Below are positions 26,122 through 38,034 of a DNA stretch of 64,000 nt, piece by piece. A program made the translations under genes and the position numbers. Each line of letters starts with the position of its first letter. Within the stretch, counting starts at the first letter, position 1. The stretch lies in NCBI GenBank assembly GCA_000320605.2, contig KB445797.1, positions 205,976-269,975 on the forward strand, in the 5' to 3' direction. The notes under the pieces were generated by a model. The model had not been told where the DNA came from, did no database searches, and saw nothing but the letters and a program-made list of their open reading frames with translations. The DNA comes from Gelatoporia subvermispora B (taxonomy: Eukaryota; Basidiomycota; Agaricomycetes; Polyporales; Gelatoporiaceae).

Positions 26122-28872
26122 TTATTCATCCTGCCTGATCTCCAATGGCGTGTACCCATTTGCCGTCGACCACGACTTGATTCGGGGCATGTCCAGTATC
26201 TTATGGAACTTATCCGGCGATTGCGCTGCTTCCGTGACGAGCTCTTTGACTCTTCGGTCAATGATGTCGCCGAGCGCCTCCACGAGCCCGTCGTCAGGCC
26301 CGCTCTTCTGCACGTGGCATGTCAGCGTAATGCAATCCCGTCATGCAGTGTACTCCAGCTCACCTCGTACCAGCGACGCACTTTTGCGCACATATCCACT
26401 GGTATTATCTTGCTCCCAAATGGATTGATCCACGCACCACGATCCTGCAGGCAGTCATCCAGGTGCGTCTCCACAAAACCCCGCAGAGCTTGTCCGAGCT
26501 CGGGCGTGTATCGCGCTTGAAGGAGATGGACAACCCAGCGCCATTTGGCATAGTTCCACATCGGCGGCATGTATCCATCAGCATCGCGGAGACTGTCGAC
26601 GTTGTCGCGAGCCAGGAGATCAAGCAGAGATACCGCAATCACGGCATGCCCAGACGGCGGGTCGACGAGGAAGGCGGGATCCGTGCATCGGGCGGGATCG
26701 GTAATGAATTGGGGGAAGCTTGCGTGGCAAGCCTGGAGTGGAGTGGTGAGTGTGATGTTGCCGTCAACGATGAAAACAGACCGTAGACGATCAAGAAAGT
26801 CTAGTGTGATCGAGGTTGGAATACCGGATGTCTCGAGCCCAGCTGCACTTGCCACTGCCTCACTGTTTTCGGAGAAAGGGTGAAACAGAGCTACCCAAGT
26901 CAATAGCTGTTTCACATAAGCAATATGTTTGCTGTCTCCTTGTATATCCTCGAAGGATTTCCCGATAATTCCCACGTAAAGTGTGTCCAGCTTGTTATAT
27001 ATGTTTCCTGAACCAAGGTGACTCTGAGCCCCGAGCAGAACATTATACCGCTCGGCGGAGAGGCGTCTGCTTTGAGTGAGATATTTGACAATAGTACTCG
27101 CAAATATGAACAGGCCATCCGATAGGCGTGTCAAGGTCTGCGCGGCATCTGAGTGCTCCTCACAAAGAGTGAACTCTCCGGCGGTAGTACACTTTGAAAA
27201 TTCGGCATCAATGAAGGCCCGAATGTCGCTGTCCACGTCGGGCTCCTTCTGAAGATCGCGCCAAATGATCGTGTTGCCGTGAGGACATGAGTTGAGCGCA
27301 TCCATGATGTACGGCTCCGGTCGTGTAGCGATCAATACCCGTAGGAATGGTATCTCCTGTGCCACCTTTAGGAGTAGTCGAAGCATATCCGGGACTGCGC
27401 CTTCAGGCTTTTTTTCACATTCGTCAACGCCATCGACGACGAGTAAAATGATGGGCATATCTGATATGTCGAGGAGACTCCGAAGAGGTTCCAGAATAAG
27501 CGTATCGAACTGATGGTCTAACAATTGCCCAGTTCCACCGCCGTGTATCCGGGAAGCTTTGACGATATGCGACTGTAAGGCGGTAATAGAGTGTGCTAGC
27601 TGATGTGCGATCGTCGTGAAAACGCGATATACATCGCTGCATTCTCCAGAGCCGCGAAGAAAGAAGAACGAAGCACCCAGACGATCCTTCGGTAGTTGTC
27701 GGCAGAATGCATGGGCAATGCTGGACTTTCCCAATCCTGCCTGGCCATAGAGAATATATACGCGTTGATTCGGCTCGCCATCCACGGCCCATTCGGCTAG
27801 AGCTCTGAGAATTGTACTCCGTGTTCCAGGCTGCAGGCGAGACTTCTCTTCAAGTTGGGCTGATGTGTACGACGCGTTCGCAGGATTGAGCGCTTTCAAG
27901 GCTTCCCGCGCCTCTAATCAGGTCATCATCAGCCAACTCGTCACGATGTAGGGTGTTCCAGATACCTTTCTCCACTTCTAGAAGATAACGATCCTGGAAA
28001 ATAATGCATGACTGACCGGCATCCAGATAGGTCGTTCAGAACTTACCTTGATGTCTGCAGCTATCTGACCTAAGGTATGTCGCATTTCAATACCCCCTTG
28101 AAACTGAAAGCGGATTCAGAGCAGGATGTAAACCTGCTAGAGGTCACTGACCTTGAAGTTACTCATGGCAGTATCAATCCGCTGACCGATGCTTTTCAAG
28201 TTCTCCTTGTCCGTCTCCGCGAACCAGAACATTTGATAGAACCGACTGCGTGGATTCTCCTTTGCCGATGCGAGGATTGCGTCTAACGTCCTACGAGCTT
28301 GTTCAGCGTGTCCGTTGGTGTGTAAATGATATGGCTAGCTCACATTTTGAGTGTATCAACCCGTGTGCTAAGTATATCCGTTGCCCTTGTTGCAGTCTCT
28401 TGACGTGTGTGTTCATCGGGCTGCCCATTAGCAACAGACGCTGTTTGTTGCGTAGTCTCGGCCAGCAACTTCATCAATCCTTGGATTTTCGCTATCGTAT
28501 CGCATTTGTCCCGAATGTTGGCTCTCATAGTCTGCGAGACATCGATGAGCTTTTATGCATGTTGATATAGTTTGTCGTACAGATATCCTCTCTGCCAAAA
28601 TATTGAGGACCGGTACCACCGACGCAGCAACTAGAGGGGGCGCAATTGTCAAGCCCTGAACACCAATATCCAGACCGGCCTTGATGTTCGACAAACGTGC
28701 ATCCAATGTGTCGCCATTCTGAGAGGAATTTTGGTTCTTGATGGGCTTATGGAGACCAATAGTGATCTTTACTGACCTCGGACGCTTCTCCATTCTTCCC
28801 TCTTTTCAACCACTGCCGCAGCCTATCCAAGACTCCTTTGTGCGGTTCCGCTGCAACCTCCGTTTCTGACAT
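26122..28872 (-). CDS. NLR-like NACHT STAND protein (gene 4), apparently intact
   Basis: The start MSETEVAAEPHKGVLDRLRQ (28872) is followed by WLKRGKNGEASE and an intron. Next come exons coding NQNSSQNGDTLDARLSNIKA..., TMRANIRDKCDTIAKIQGL..., RTLDAILASAKEN...WFAETDKENLKSIGQRID, FQGGIEMRHTLGQIAADIK and DRYLLEVEK. The large exon (26364 to about 27910) has Walker A GQAGLGKSS, Walker B ILLVVDGVDEC, RPEPYIMDAL, and CHASFPQFITDPARCTD. The terminal intron (26308..26363, 56 bases) leads to the tail exon 26122..26307 (KSGPDDGLVEALGDIIDRRV...), ending LEIRQDE. All junctions I could check keep frame. The product is predicted to be cytoplasmic, with no signal peptide, membrane segment or repeat domain. 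Family knowledge suggests nucleotide-dependent oligomerisation as a switch; partner and ligand are unknown. Confidence 0.86.
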
Positions 28873-28944
28873 GATAGGCTACGGGGGATGGTACACGTAT
28901 GGTATGAGAGACAAGGTGGGGACCGCGGAGTGGATGCGCTGTGC

Positions 28945-28957
28945 ACACGAGGCCTGC
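28945..28957. promoter_or_regulatory. Degenerate palindromic promoter site of gene 4
   Basis: ACACG-AGG-CCTGC, the left half of the ACACG-AGG-CGTGT site kept and the right half changed at two positions. It lies 73 bases before the gene 4 ATG, almost the same distance as in gene 3 (76) and gene 6 (77). Downstream words CATGCATACCACGA are shared with the 49 kb orphan copy. Confidence 0.35.
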
Positions 28958-29554
28958 CAACAGACTTGAAGCATGGAAGCACGAAGCACAAGGCACATGC
29001 ATACCACGAGTCGGGCACGGCAATTGTGAATGTCCAGATGAACCTACAGATTTGCCGCCTAATCTAGTCCTTTCAGACATGCTTCCTCCGCCTCGCAACA
29101 GTCAGGTGTACCTCCAGTAACACCTGTGTCCATTCTCGACATACCGAAGAATGAGTTATTCTGAAGCAATGAACCAGAACACATCGGAAACAACAGTTGT
29201 CATCAAAAATTCTCAAATACTTCGACTTTGCAACTGTGTGACTCTTATCAAGCACGTTCTGAAGTATAGAACCGCGATTGTGACCTGTGCCTATCATGCT
29301 AGTGTGAAAGTGGACACATTAGCCATTTTTTTGCAGCGGAAAAGACTGCGGGCGCATAAACCCCGAGTTAGCTGCCGTGAGTCTCTGCAGGAGTGGTTTA
29401 CCCGATGCTTCGTGTGGGCGGCGGCCTCACGAGTAGCCCTTTAGTATGGGGCTTGAGTTACGCAACGACGAGCTGGACGTCCATCAACGAGCCTCGCCGT
29501 GGTCGCCGGCCAAAGCTAAGATAGCGGCATATCGCGTCAAAGCTACGGGTAGTG
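28958..29554. other. Intergenic region between gene 4 and BTB pseudogene
   Basis: Holds the upstream flank of gene 4 and the sequence past the 3' end of the BTB pseudogene. A plus-strand ORF of 97 codons at 29151..29444 has no recognisable feature. No other signal seen. Confidence 0.4.
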
Positions 29555-31923
29555 TCATTGCGGGGGAGGTAAGACGGGCAGCGTGCGCTCCTCATCGACC
29601 TTCGGAGCCGACAAGTTATCCTCTCGCAGCATCCTCGTGAGACCAGCAACACAATGCCACAGAACGCGCTCCCGTACACGCGCAATCCTTGTCGTAGTCC
29701 TATGCCCTAAGACTCCCGTCTCTGTGTCCTCTAGTGGGTGGCCGCGCTTGCACACCTCGACGTACGCGGGGACCAGCCACTGCCGGACGTCGTGCTTCTC
29801 GGCGAGCATTATCCGTTCAATCGGGTCGAGGGCAGGGCTAGACACCTCCAGCTGCGCGATGGCGTGCTCCCTGAGCTTGGTGTACGCGAGGCGCATCGAG
29901 ATGGATACCAGGCTGAGCAGGTCGCAGACAGCGGTGCTATGTACACCAGGGATCCTGCAACCGGATGAGCCACGATCAAATGAGAGGATAGTGCGTCTAG
30001 CTCACCTATGATGAAGGGAACGAAGCAGGCACTCGAACTCTGAACAAGAGACCGCGGGGAGGACAATGGCGTCGTCCTCTGTGGCACCTCTCGGTGTCTC
30101 CGAGCGCAACAGGTCGCGCACATAGTCCGAGTGCTGCTCGAGGATATATCGGTGGACTCGGAAAAGAGTGCCTTCCACCTGCGTAGCCATATTTAGTATG
30201 CAGCTTCGTAAGCCGACGGCCCCAACAAAATCACCTCGAGGACCTTCATTTCGTCTTGTATATAGAATTCTGGATGACGGCGTGTGCCTGCTCTGAGGCT
30301 CGCCGGTACTGACGAGTTGGCAGAGGGGGGTCGCGTCGAGTCAGTCCTGGGCGGAATGATTGCGGTGAAAGTGCGAGGCTGGGTGCACGGCGAAGGGCTT
30401 CGTATCGAAGATGGCCTGGTGGGGTCACACTTGATGATGATCGGGTCATGATCGAGGTGCCCAGAAGACGCGCTCCGCGCCGACAGAGAGTCGTAGGTTA
30501 TAACCGACATTGGAGGAGCAACATTTGAGCTACTGCGCAGGGGGTAACAACTCATCGGTGATAGAGTCGTCCGTCCGAGACGAGGGCGAGTGCAAGCCAC
30601 GCTGCATAAAGGAACGAGAATCCTCCAGCGAGTGGTAGGTGATCTCGACCGATGCTGTGCTCATCGGCGACGGGATCTCGCACATCGACTCCTCCGACGC
30701 AGAGATGCTGACAGTCTGGTCCCCGGAAGAGCTGCTTAGCGCACGGAGGAGCCATTCGGAATGCTCCATGTCCGATGAGTTATGAATGACATGCTTGGGT
30801 ACATATACCGGCGCTTTGATGTTCAGTCGCTCCGGACGGCGTGTTGGCTTGGCAGAGCCCGTATCTCCGTCGCCTGCACCTCTTTAGGTGGCTTGTGGAG
30901 TATAACATGGAGACGTCGCCGGGCTGCGGGGTGGGCTACCACAATAGACACGCGGAGATCGGCCTTAGTCGTAGCCCGTGCCGAAACATGCCCTCGAACT
31001 TCGATGCCGTTGTGCGTGTCATGTGAGCGGGCACCGTACTCTGGACAAGCCACTGCTGTCACTACGGGCGGGAGAGGGTATGGTGCAGATGGAGAGGGTA
31101 GCGGATCCACCAGATCTCTCCAGTGAGTGGCACCGGAGGTGCGGGAGGTCGTAGGTACCGTCCTTTGCGATCTCGATGAGGATGGTGTACCTTCAGAGAG
31201 ATTCGTAGCATTGAGAGGCTTTAAGGTGGAAGAGGAACACTCGTTATCGGAGAACGAAGGCTGGACGGAAGATGTGGGTGTATGCGACGTCCAAATACCC
31301 GAGGATAGACGGCCAGAGTCTTTGCTCGCAGGCGCGAGAGAGGCAGATGTGAGCGGCGATGGAATGAATGGTGGCGCAGATGGTTTCGGTAGGGCCGGAG
31401 GAGCGGTGCAATACGTCGATGACGTTGTCGATGTCCTCTGCGGTGATGTGAAAGAGGATGACGACTTAGAGTGAATGCATGGTGGGACACGACCGTCGAA
31501 TTCTACAAGAGTAAACGGTGTGGATCAACGGGAACCACGTGATGAAGGTCTGGGCGACGCATGAGCTGGGCGGCGCTAGGCGAAAGCGAGTCGAGCATCT
31601 GCTAGAAGTCGGTGGGTGATGGTGTTGCGCTCGCTCCCAGAAGAGCAAAGGGGCCGAATTGGCCACTGCAGCACTGGGGTACCTCGTGGCTCGTTGACGG
31701 ACTCTGATCCAAATTCGCAGAGGTGGGGACTGCATTGGACAATCGACCGGGATCCAGCGAATCTGCTCGAAGGCCGGGCTCGGAATGGAAGCCCAAGACA
31801 ACGGCGATGAGAATGAAGGGGGGAATGCCAGAACATAGACGTTCTCGTCGTCTCCCGTGAGTGAATACCCGGTGCGTTCATCGAAGCAAGCTTGAAGCCG
31901 CCGCGACGTGATCTCTTCGCCAT
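29555..31923 (-). pseudogene. BTB/POZ protein pseudogene (copy of the 57.9-60.3 kb gene)
   Basis: Aligns in order with the intact BTB gene at 57888..60304. The start is kept (MAKRSRRGGFK at 31923), but the first block runs out of frame after about 35 residues and stops after 115. Further in-order blocks lie at 31127..31560, 30823..31110 (MDPLPSPSAPYPL...), 30530..30769 (MEHSEWLLRALSSSSGD...) and 30193..30600, in different frames, so several small indels separate them. The BTB exon (30002..30190, VEGTLFRVHRYILEQHSDYV) is open. The last exon keeps YTKLREHAIAQLE but the C-terminus differs after VDEER and ends in VLPPPQ. The combination of frameshifts and stops makes a working product unlikely. 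The duplicate probably arrived with the NLR-like gene units. Confidence 0.8.
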
Positions 31924-32395
31924 GCTACTGTGTCAGAGGCTATGGTGCGAGGGAAGAGAGCCTGGTAGGATTAGAGATGATCAGATAACAGGACCCGACA
32001 ACAAACATGAGGCCTGCACGGGAGCGCCCTGGTACTAGGCTTCGCACGTCGGGAATGAAACTCACCAGTAGCCCGGCTCCCTGTTTCCCTATCCCAGCGG
32101 CATATACGGTTTGATGTCCTTGCGTTTAGCATATCGGCCTCAGAGCGGTACTGCGGGTGACTTTGCCGTAATGAATGTGTACAGAAATGCCCAAGTTGGG
32201 GGCTTTCTCCGTTCGAATCAGGTCGAGACAGTCTATGCATTATCCCAGGTAGACCGGCCGGAGTCTTCAATCAATCGATCCCCGTGATGCTTTGCAATGG
32301 TCGGAGGCTAGCAGGCGAAGAGGCGCCAAAACCGTCAGGCTCAGAAGACTGATCGGAAGCCCCAGACTAAAGAGTGAAAACACGAGCTGCAAGTG
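31924..32395. repeat. BTB upstream flank, copy at 32 kb
   Basis: Similar to 45071..45535 and 60305..60720, which are the upstream flanks of the other BTB copies. Shared words include CCTGCACGG, CCCTATCCCAGC and GGCATATACGGTTT. It is probably promoter and 5' UTR of the BTB unit and is here attached to the pseudogene. Confidence 0.6.
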
Positions 32396-32840
32396 AAGAG
32401 GCCCGGAGACCTCGCAGGCAGCTGTCGAACGACGTGTTCGGATATTTATCGGGCGCGAAGACAGGTCTTCTCAGTGAGCTACCATAGCCAGCCACCCAGA
32501 GCTCTCAGACACTAGCACAGCAGAAAGAGACAAATGGATCGCAGGGCGGGAGAGGCCTAAGATCGAGGGGCAGCTCACGCGCTCACGGCTCACAGGGCAG
32601 AAAATGTCGCGCGCTCCACACGTCATCCTGAACTTGCCATAACCTTGCGGGCCGTACGCACCGTCCAGCGCTTCGGCACTCTCAATGGCGCTCATGAAGG
32701 CAAGTACTCTGACTTCGATAGCGGCAGCAGATCGAGTCGGACACGTCCACAGGAAATATACGCGTACAGCGTCCCCTGTCTTCCGCCAATCTCATCCTCG
32801 TCTTACCCATACCGAAACAGAATAGACAGATACTATGACG
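32396..32840. repeat. Dispersed repeat R-D copy 3
   Basis: Contains GGAGACCTCGCAGGCAGCTG, GGGCGCGAAGACAGGT, GGGCAGAAAATGTCGCG and, near the right end, GCGTACAGCGTCCCC. It matches R-D at 45536..45960 best and 14176..14545 next. As at 45 kb, it follows directly on the BTB upstream flank. Confidence 0.6.
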
Positions 32841-32870
32841 ACCTAGATCACGTTTCAAGAGCGCAGATCC

Positions 32871-33041
32871 AGAACGAGGAGACAAGCTCCGTAAACACCT
32901 CAGACGTCACTATAAGTCTGATTATATTGGGTACCTAGAACGAGGAGACAAGCTCCGTAAACACTAGGTACTATCAGTATGTAGTAGATACTCGGAATAA
33001 ACAAACGGGCTCACCCTCAGACGTCACTATAAGTCTGAGGG
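32871..33041. repeat. Local direct repeats and hairpin pair
   Basis: A 28-base unit beginning AGAACGAGGAGACAAG occurs at 32871..32898 and again at 32937..32964, offset 66 bases. A hairpin sequence occurs at 32898..32921 and at 33014..33041. The second copy has 9-base perfect arms CCCTCAGAC and GTCTGAGGG around the loop GTCACTATAA; the first has the same loop but a broken right arm. This could be a small insertion with local duplication or a MITE relic. Confidence 0.65.
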
Positions 33042-33164
33042 CCATATCTGTGCTACGAACGAAAAAGACATACGATCTTACATAAGAACTATACAGGACA
33101 CGGAGGCATCTTATGTCTGGATTGTACCTGCGAACATATCGGGCGACTTTCCTAATTGGGACGT

Positions 33165-33215
33165 GGCGCGCCACCGCCGACGCGCCGCCGCGCGCGCGCG
33201 CGCGCACACGCCCGC
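33165..33215. repeat. Low-complexity CG-rich tract
   Basis: An alternating CG run at about 33190..33206, flanked by GCGCGCCACCGCC-type sequence, lies about 60 bases past the 3' end of gene 5. Simple sequence, with no other meaning seen. R-B, which flanks genes 2, 3, 4 and 6 here, is absent. Confidence 0.7.
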
Positions 33216-33267
33216 CCTTGATATCCGACATCACGTAGGTCGCCAATACATCCGCACACCGCTCGGT

Positions 33268-36023
33268 CTAAGCGTCCACCACCACCTCCTCCAGTTCCTC
33301 CTCCGGCGTGTACCCACATGCCACCGACCACGCTTTAATTCGATCTAGGTGCCAATACGTGAACTCATCCGGTGATTGCGCTGCTTCTGCGATGAGTTCC
33401 TTGACTCGCTGGTCAATGATGTTGTCGAGCGTCACCACGAGCCCAACGTCCGGCCCGTTCTCCTGCACGTGACATGTCAGCGCAATGCGACCCCATCAGG
33501 CAGTCCACTTCAGCTCACCTCATACCAGTTGCGCACTTCTGCACAACCATCCACGGGCGCTATGCTGTTATGAGCAGAGATCCACATATGCCGATTCCGC
33601 ACCCAGTCATACAGGTGCGTCTCCGCGAAGCCTCGCAGAGCTCGCCCGAGGTCGGGCGCGTATCGTGCTCCAAGCAGATGATCATTCCAGTGCCATCGGG
33701 CATAATCCCACATCTGCGACATGCCTCTAATAGCACTATGCTGACTGCTGACGACGTCGTGAGCCAGGAGATCAAGTAGAGATGCCGCAATCATGGCATG
33801 TCCAGACCGCGGGTCGACGGAGAAGGTGGTGGGTCCCGTGCGCCGGGTGGGATCAATAAGGAATTGGGGGAAGCTTGCGTGGCAAGCCCGGAGTGGGGTG
33901 GATGCGGTGACATCGCCGTCGACGATGATGACGGACCGAAGGCGGTGAATTACATCCTGAGTAATCCAGCACGGAATTCCAACGAGCTCGAGTTGACTCG
34001 CATGGAAGACATCTTGCCCAATAGCAATCCAGGTCAATACTCTGTGAATGGATCTCATACGTTCGACGTCTTCATTGAATTGGTTAAATGCATAATTGAC
34101 AATTGTCAAATACAGACGACCGAGGTTCGTCTGGATTCCAGCTGTATCTGTAACTGGCTTGGCCGATGTTAGTCCATTAAAGATACCAACTGCGCCATAG
34201 TCGTCCCCAAGAAGAGCGCGAAGGGCCACATTTGCATAGACAAAGAGCCCGGCAGAGAGTGATGTCAGCCTCTCGACTGCGTCCGGATGTTCCTGCAGTA
34301 AAATGAAATTGCCTCTGCGTGCGCGCCGGTCGAATTCAGATTGGATGAACAATTGTATATCACCATCAATCTCGTCGGCAGCATCCGTCCACAGGTTGCG
34401 CAGGATTGCACCGTCCTCCGTTTGAGCAGGCAATGCACACATGATATATGGCTCGGGTCGAGTTGCTATGAAGATGCGGAGGTACGGAATGTTGTCGCCG
34501 GCCTGACAGAGAAGTTGAAGAAGACTCTGTACAGCGGCTTCTGAGGCTCGTGAACATTCGTCAACGCCGTCGAACACAAGCACTAGCGGTGTCCGACGGA
34601 CAGATGCTCCCTGCAGAATGTCGTTAAACAGCACTCGTCCTTGATGGGCGATACCCTGAGCTTGGCCATGCTGGGTGTACTCCTTCACGGCGGACAGAAT
34701 GCGAGGCGTAAGATCCGGCGTTGAATGGGCAAGCTGATATGCAATGGTCGGGATTACGAGGTAGGGGTCACTACACTGAGGGTCTCCTCGTCTGAAGAAA
34801 AATGAGGCCCCTATATGTCCATCTTCGGCAAGTGCTTCACAGATAGCACGAGCAATGGACGACTTCCCAGCCCCGGCAGGTCCATAGATCACTTGCACTC
34901 GTCGGGTCTGCGCCATGTCCTTGGCCCATATCATGACCTCACGTAGGATACGCTCCCTTGTACCTTCCTGTAATTTTGCTTTCTCTTCGACATAACGAGA
35001 TCTGTATGACGCGTCGTCGGCTTTCTTCAGCTTCTCAAGGACTTCACGCTCGCCTGGTGCATTCAGAATTGAACAACTATCGTCGCAAAGTAGCAAACGT
35101 AACTTACGATCGAGAAGCTCAGCCTGCCGAATGGTCCAGGGTCTGACATTAATGATGAGAACACAAGTCAAGGAACTCAAAAGTCTTGCCCTAATGTCCT
35201 CCATAATCTGACTCAGTAGCTTCTGGACGACAAGTCCACCTTGAACCTTCGGATGACTATGTCAGAACAACATGAAGTGGTTTGCTGAATGACGTCCACA
35301 TACGTCCAAGTCCTTTATTGCATTCTCTATGGTCGTACGGACATTTGCTAATGCCTCAGCGTCTTGCTTTGAATACCACAGCCTTAGGCAGAAGCCCGTC
35401 TGAACATTCCCTTTGGAAATTTCGAGGGCCTCTTCTAATTTGCTGCGTTACAATAAAGAGCCGCATCTACAACGGGAGCGAGATGCATACCTGATAGCTT
35501 CCGTTACGTGCGCATCCACCTGTGCTGAACCCATGGTCTTATATATGACGTCGTACTCTGCGTTGTCCACAGAGCTGTTGCCGTTGTCTACCATGGACTT
35601 GAGCATGTTGACTAATGAGCCGATTCTCTGCGCAATTGCCGTTCTTTCGGTGAGGTTACCCCTCATTTCCTACTAGCATAAGGAACCCTGAGTCATATTA
35701 TGCGTGATCGTACTCACATGGATACGGTCAAGCAACTGATCGCTGATGGATAGTGCGGCGGAGAGGCCTGGCACGGGAAACCCATCAAGCGCTGATTTCG
35801 TGGCCGTGATTGCTCCTTTGGCGTTTGAAATAAGCCCGTCGACACCCGCATGAGCCTCGGATTGTGTGTTGGGTGTGGCCGATTCCGCTACCTGAAATGT
35901 TCATCAGTATTGCAGAGTATGCGCGGATAGTTGTTCCACGCAAACCTGAGATGGGACACTGACCGTGCACTCCTGTGATACCTTACGCCCTCTGAACAGC
36001 CGACGACGCCACGTCGGTACCAT
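33268..36023 (-). CDS. NLR-like NACHT STAND protein (gene 5), divergent intact member
   Basis: Start MVPTWRRRLFRGRK (36023). Upstream exons code VAESATPNTQSEAHAGVDGL...FPVPGLSAALSISDQLLDRIH, EMRGNLTERTAIAQRIGSL..., KLEEALEISKGN...WYSKQDAEALANVRTTIENA and VQGGLVVQKLLSQIMEDIR. The last is followed by a likely GC-AG intron (about 35158..35206), because GCAAGA is the only donor that joins to PWTIRQAELLD. The large exon (33519 to about 35055) has Walker A GPAGAGKSSIARAIC, Walker B LVLVFDGVDEC and RPEPYIM. The terminal 56-base intron is 33463..33518, and the tail exon 33268..33462 ends EEELEEVVVDA, the longest tail of the set. The sequence is more diverged than genes 3, 4 and 6, and the R-B flank is missing. 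The VPGL...I...N pattern in the N-terminus resembles MLKL-type four-helix domains. Confidence 0.84.
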
Positions 36024-38034
36024 TCTTGCACTTAGATTGTGCTCGAGGGATGGGTGTCGGATGATGGCTGTAAGAAATGCTATGATAAGGGCGTCTCGCG
36101 TCCTCGCGCCTCGGGGCGGCCTGTCCGTCTCACATAGCATGGAAGCAACCCTTGATAGGTCTTATGACCAGACAACCCATCGGCATTTGTGCGCAAGCCA
36201 ACACGATTTTGGATCACAGGCCGGTCACGTTCAGTACCGTATACAGATGCCGATCGTAGCTGGCCCGATATTCTCATCGTAAGGTTTGAGCAAGGTGGAC
36301 GAATCGCAGACGCCGTGTAAGAGCGAGACATATATGCGTGTAATCGGCGATGTCACTAGCAACGCAGTGTCACACATGTTTGCCGAGTAAACTGTGCATT
36401 CTATCGACGACTTTATGCTGAGCTCATGCATAGAAAGATGTCCTTGAATTCAAGGACCCCATGATAAGCATCGGAGGCACGGAAGAGACGGCTTGTATGT
36501 ACACGTGTACCTCTATCCCGGGGTGCTGCAGATGCGATGTATACCGCAGGGTATTTGCGGTATATTCAAGGACCTTATCCATAGCAAATCCTGGGCTATC
36601 TGTCAATAGTCAATGCATGCAATGGAAATTGTATCAAATTCTCAGCAGCATGAATGGCGTCGTGGAGCATATTACCGTACGGATTGCGGGCTGGTGCCTT
36701 TGTTCCAAAACCTAGGAGGAACATAGTTCGTCCGAAGGAGACGGGCTGACTGCCACGCTCTCATAAAAGGAGAGGATGGCGTACATGCATGAGACGCTGA
36801 GAGATTGGCGTGATAGTCTGTTCATATTGTGAATATCGAGTAAATCTGTCCCGGTACAGGTCAAATGGTGCTTGTACGGAGTTTTTGTGCGGAATGACAC
36901 ACATGGAGAGTATCGAGCGCATCACACGTGCATGACAGATCCAGAAAATAGGGCCACGTGTAGAACATGTGTTGGGATAACAACATAGTTGTCCGAGGGC
37001 AATACTGGGATGATTCACCCATCAGATGGCACTGTTCAAGTATGACTTCGTGGTTCGAGGGAAGACAACCAAAAGACAGACATCCTTGTATGTGTGAAGA
37101 ACACTGCAGAATGTGTGATTGTGTCAAGGATGCCTGACACTAGTGCCGGAGCTCAGATACAGACAAGGTGACACAAACGGTAATTCATGAAGGCAGAGAG
37201 AAGCAGAGAAGCAAAAACAGATATGAGTCAAGGAAGAGCCAAGGTGAGCCACGGGTGCTGTGAGGCAGATGGCTCTGAATCAGGGCCCGCAGAGCCAGGA
37301 AGAAGCCACGACCGCGTGCGAGGCGGACGGGCTGGAGACGAGGCAGGATGAGGATGACGCGCAAGCGGTCCCTTCCGAGAGATCTCGATCACGCGACGCG
37401 ATCGAAGCAATTTTAGTGTCTGCCTCGACTCACCTCAAAGGCACACGCCTTGCCACAGCACCTGCATGCTCAATTTACCTGTTCACAACGCTCTATAAAC
37501 AACGATCCCCGACGATCACCAGTTTCAGCCGCAACAAATTCGAACGTCGGACAAGAGGGACCTTCGCGATCGAGCGCCACATGCTCCTCAGCACCGCACG
37601 TGTGATTCAAAGGCGCTCAACCGACAGCGTCAGTTTGCAAGTCACCACGAAGTCAAACACCGGGCAAGACCACCAGCGTACTCGTCCTTGCGACCATCAG
37701 ACATTGCTCTCCATCCCCAGACCGATCTCTTGACTTCGGCAATTCGTTGTCCATCCTTACTTATTGTCTTCTAGAAGCATATGGTGGGCGGCGAGGTCGA
37801 TGTCAAGACTTGTGCATATTTTGAAGCACGGAGGAATAGGCAAATGTTCGAAAAGCGAGTGAGAACAATGGGTCGGTCGAGCTCTGGTGAGTTCAGACGC
37901 TGTTCCTGTCCTGCTAGGCTGCTACAGTATTGCTTTATTGCGTAGGTTCGGTAGCTTTGCCTATGGGCGCGCCCTGGGCAGATTATATCTATGTCCCTAT
38001 CAAGTAACGCTGCCTAAGTACTCGTGCTCATCTA
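36024..38034. other. Intergenic region upstream of gene 5
   Basis: Includes the gene 5 promoter, which lacks the ACACG palindrome. A plus-strand ORF at 37260..37733 codes 157 residues, polar and without a recognised domain. It is the longest unexplained ORF here, but I see no splice pattern, paralogue or motif that supports it. Nothing else identified. Confidence 0.45.

Noticed and set aside
33165..33215. CpG-rich tract as an origin or regulatory island
   Set aside because: Simple alternating CG sequence. Nothing beyond composition supports a function.
37260..37733. 157-codon plus-strand ORF
   Set aside because: No motif, no paralogue, no splice context. Composition looks random.
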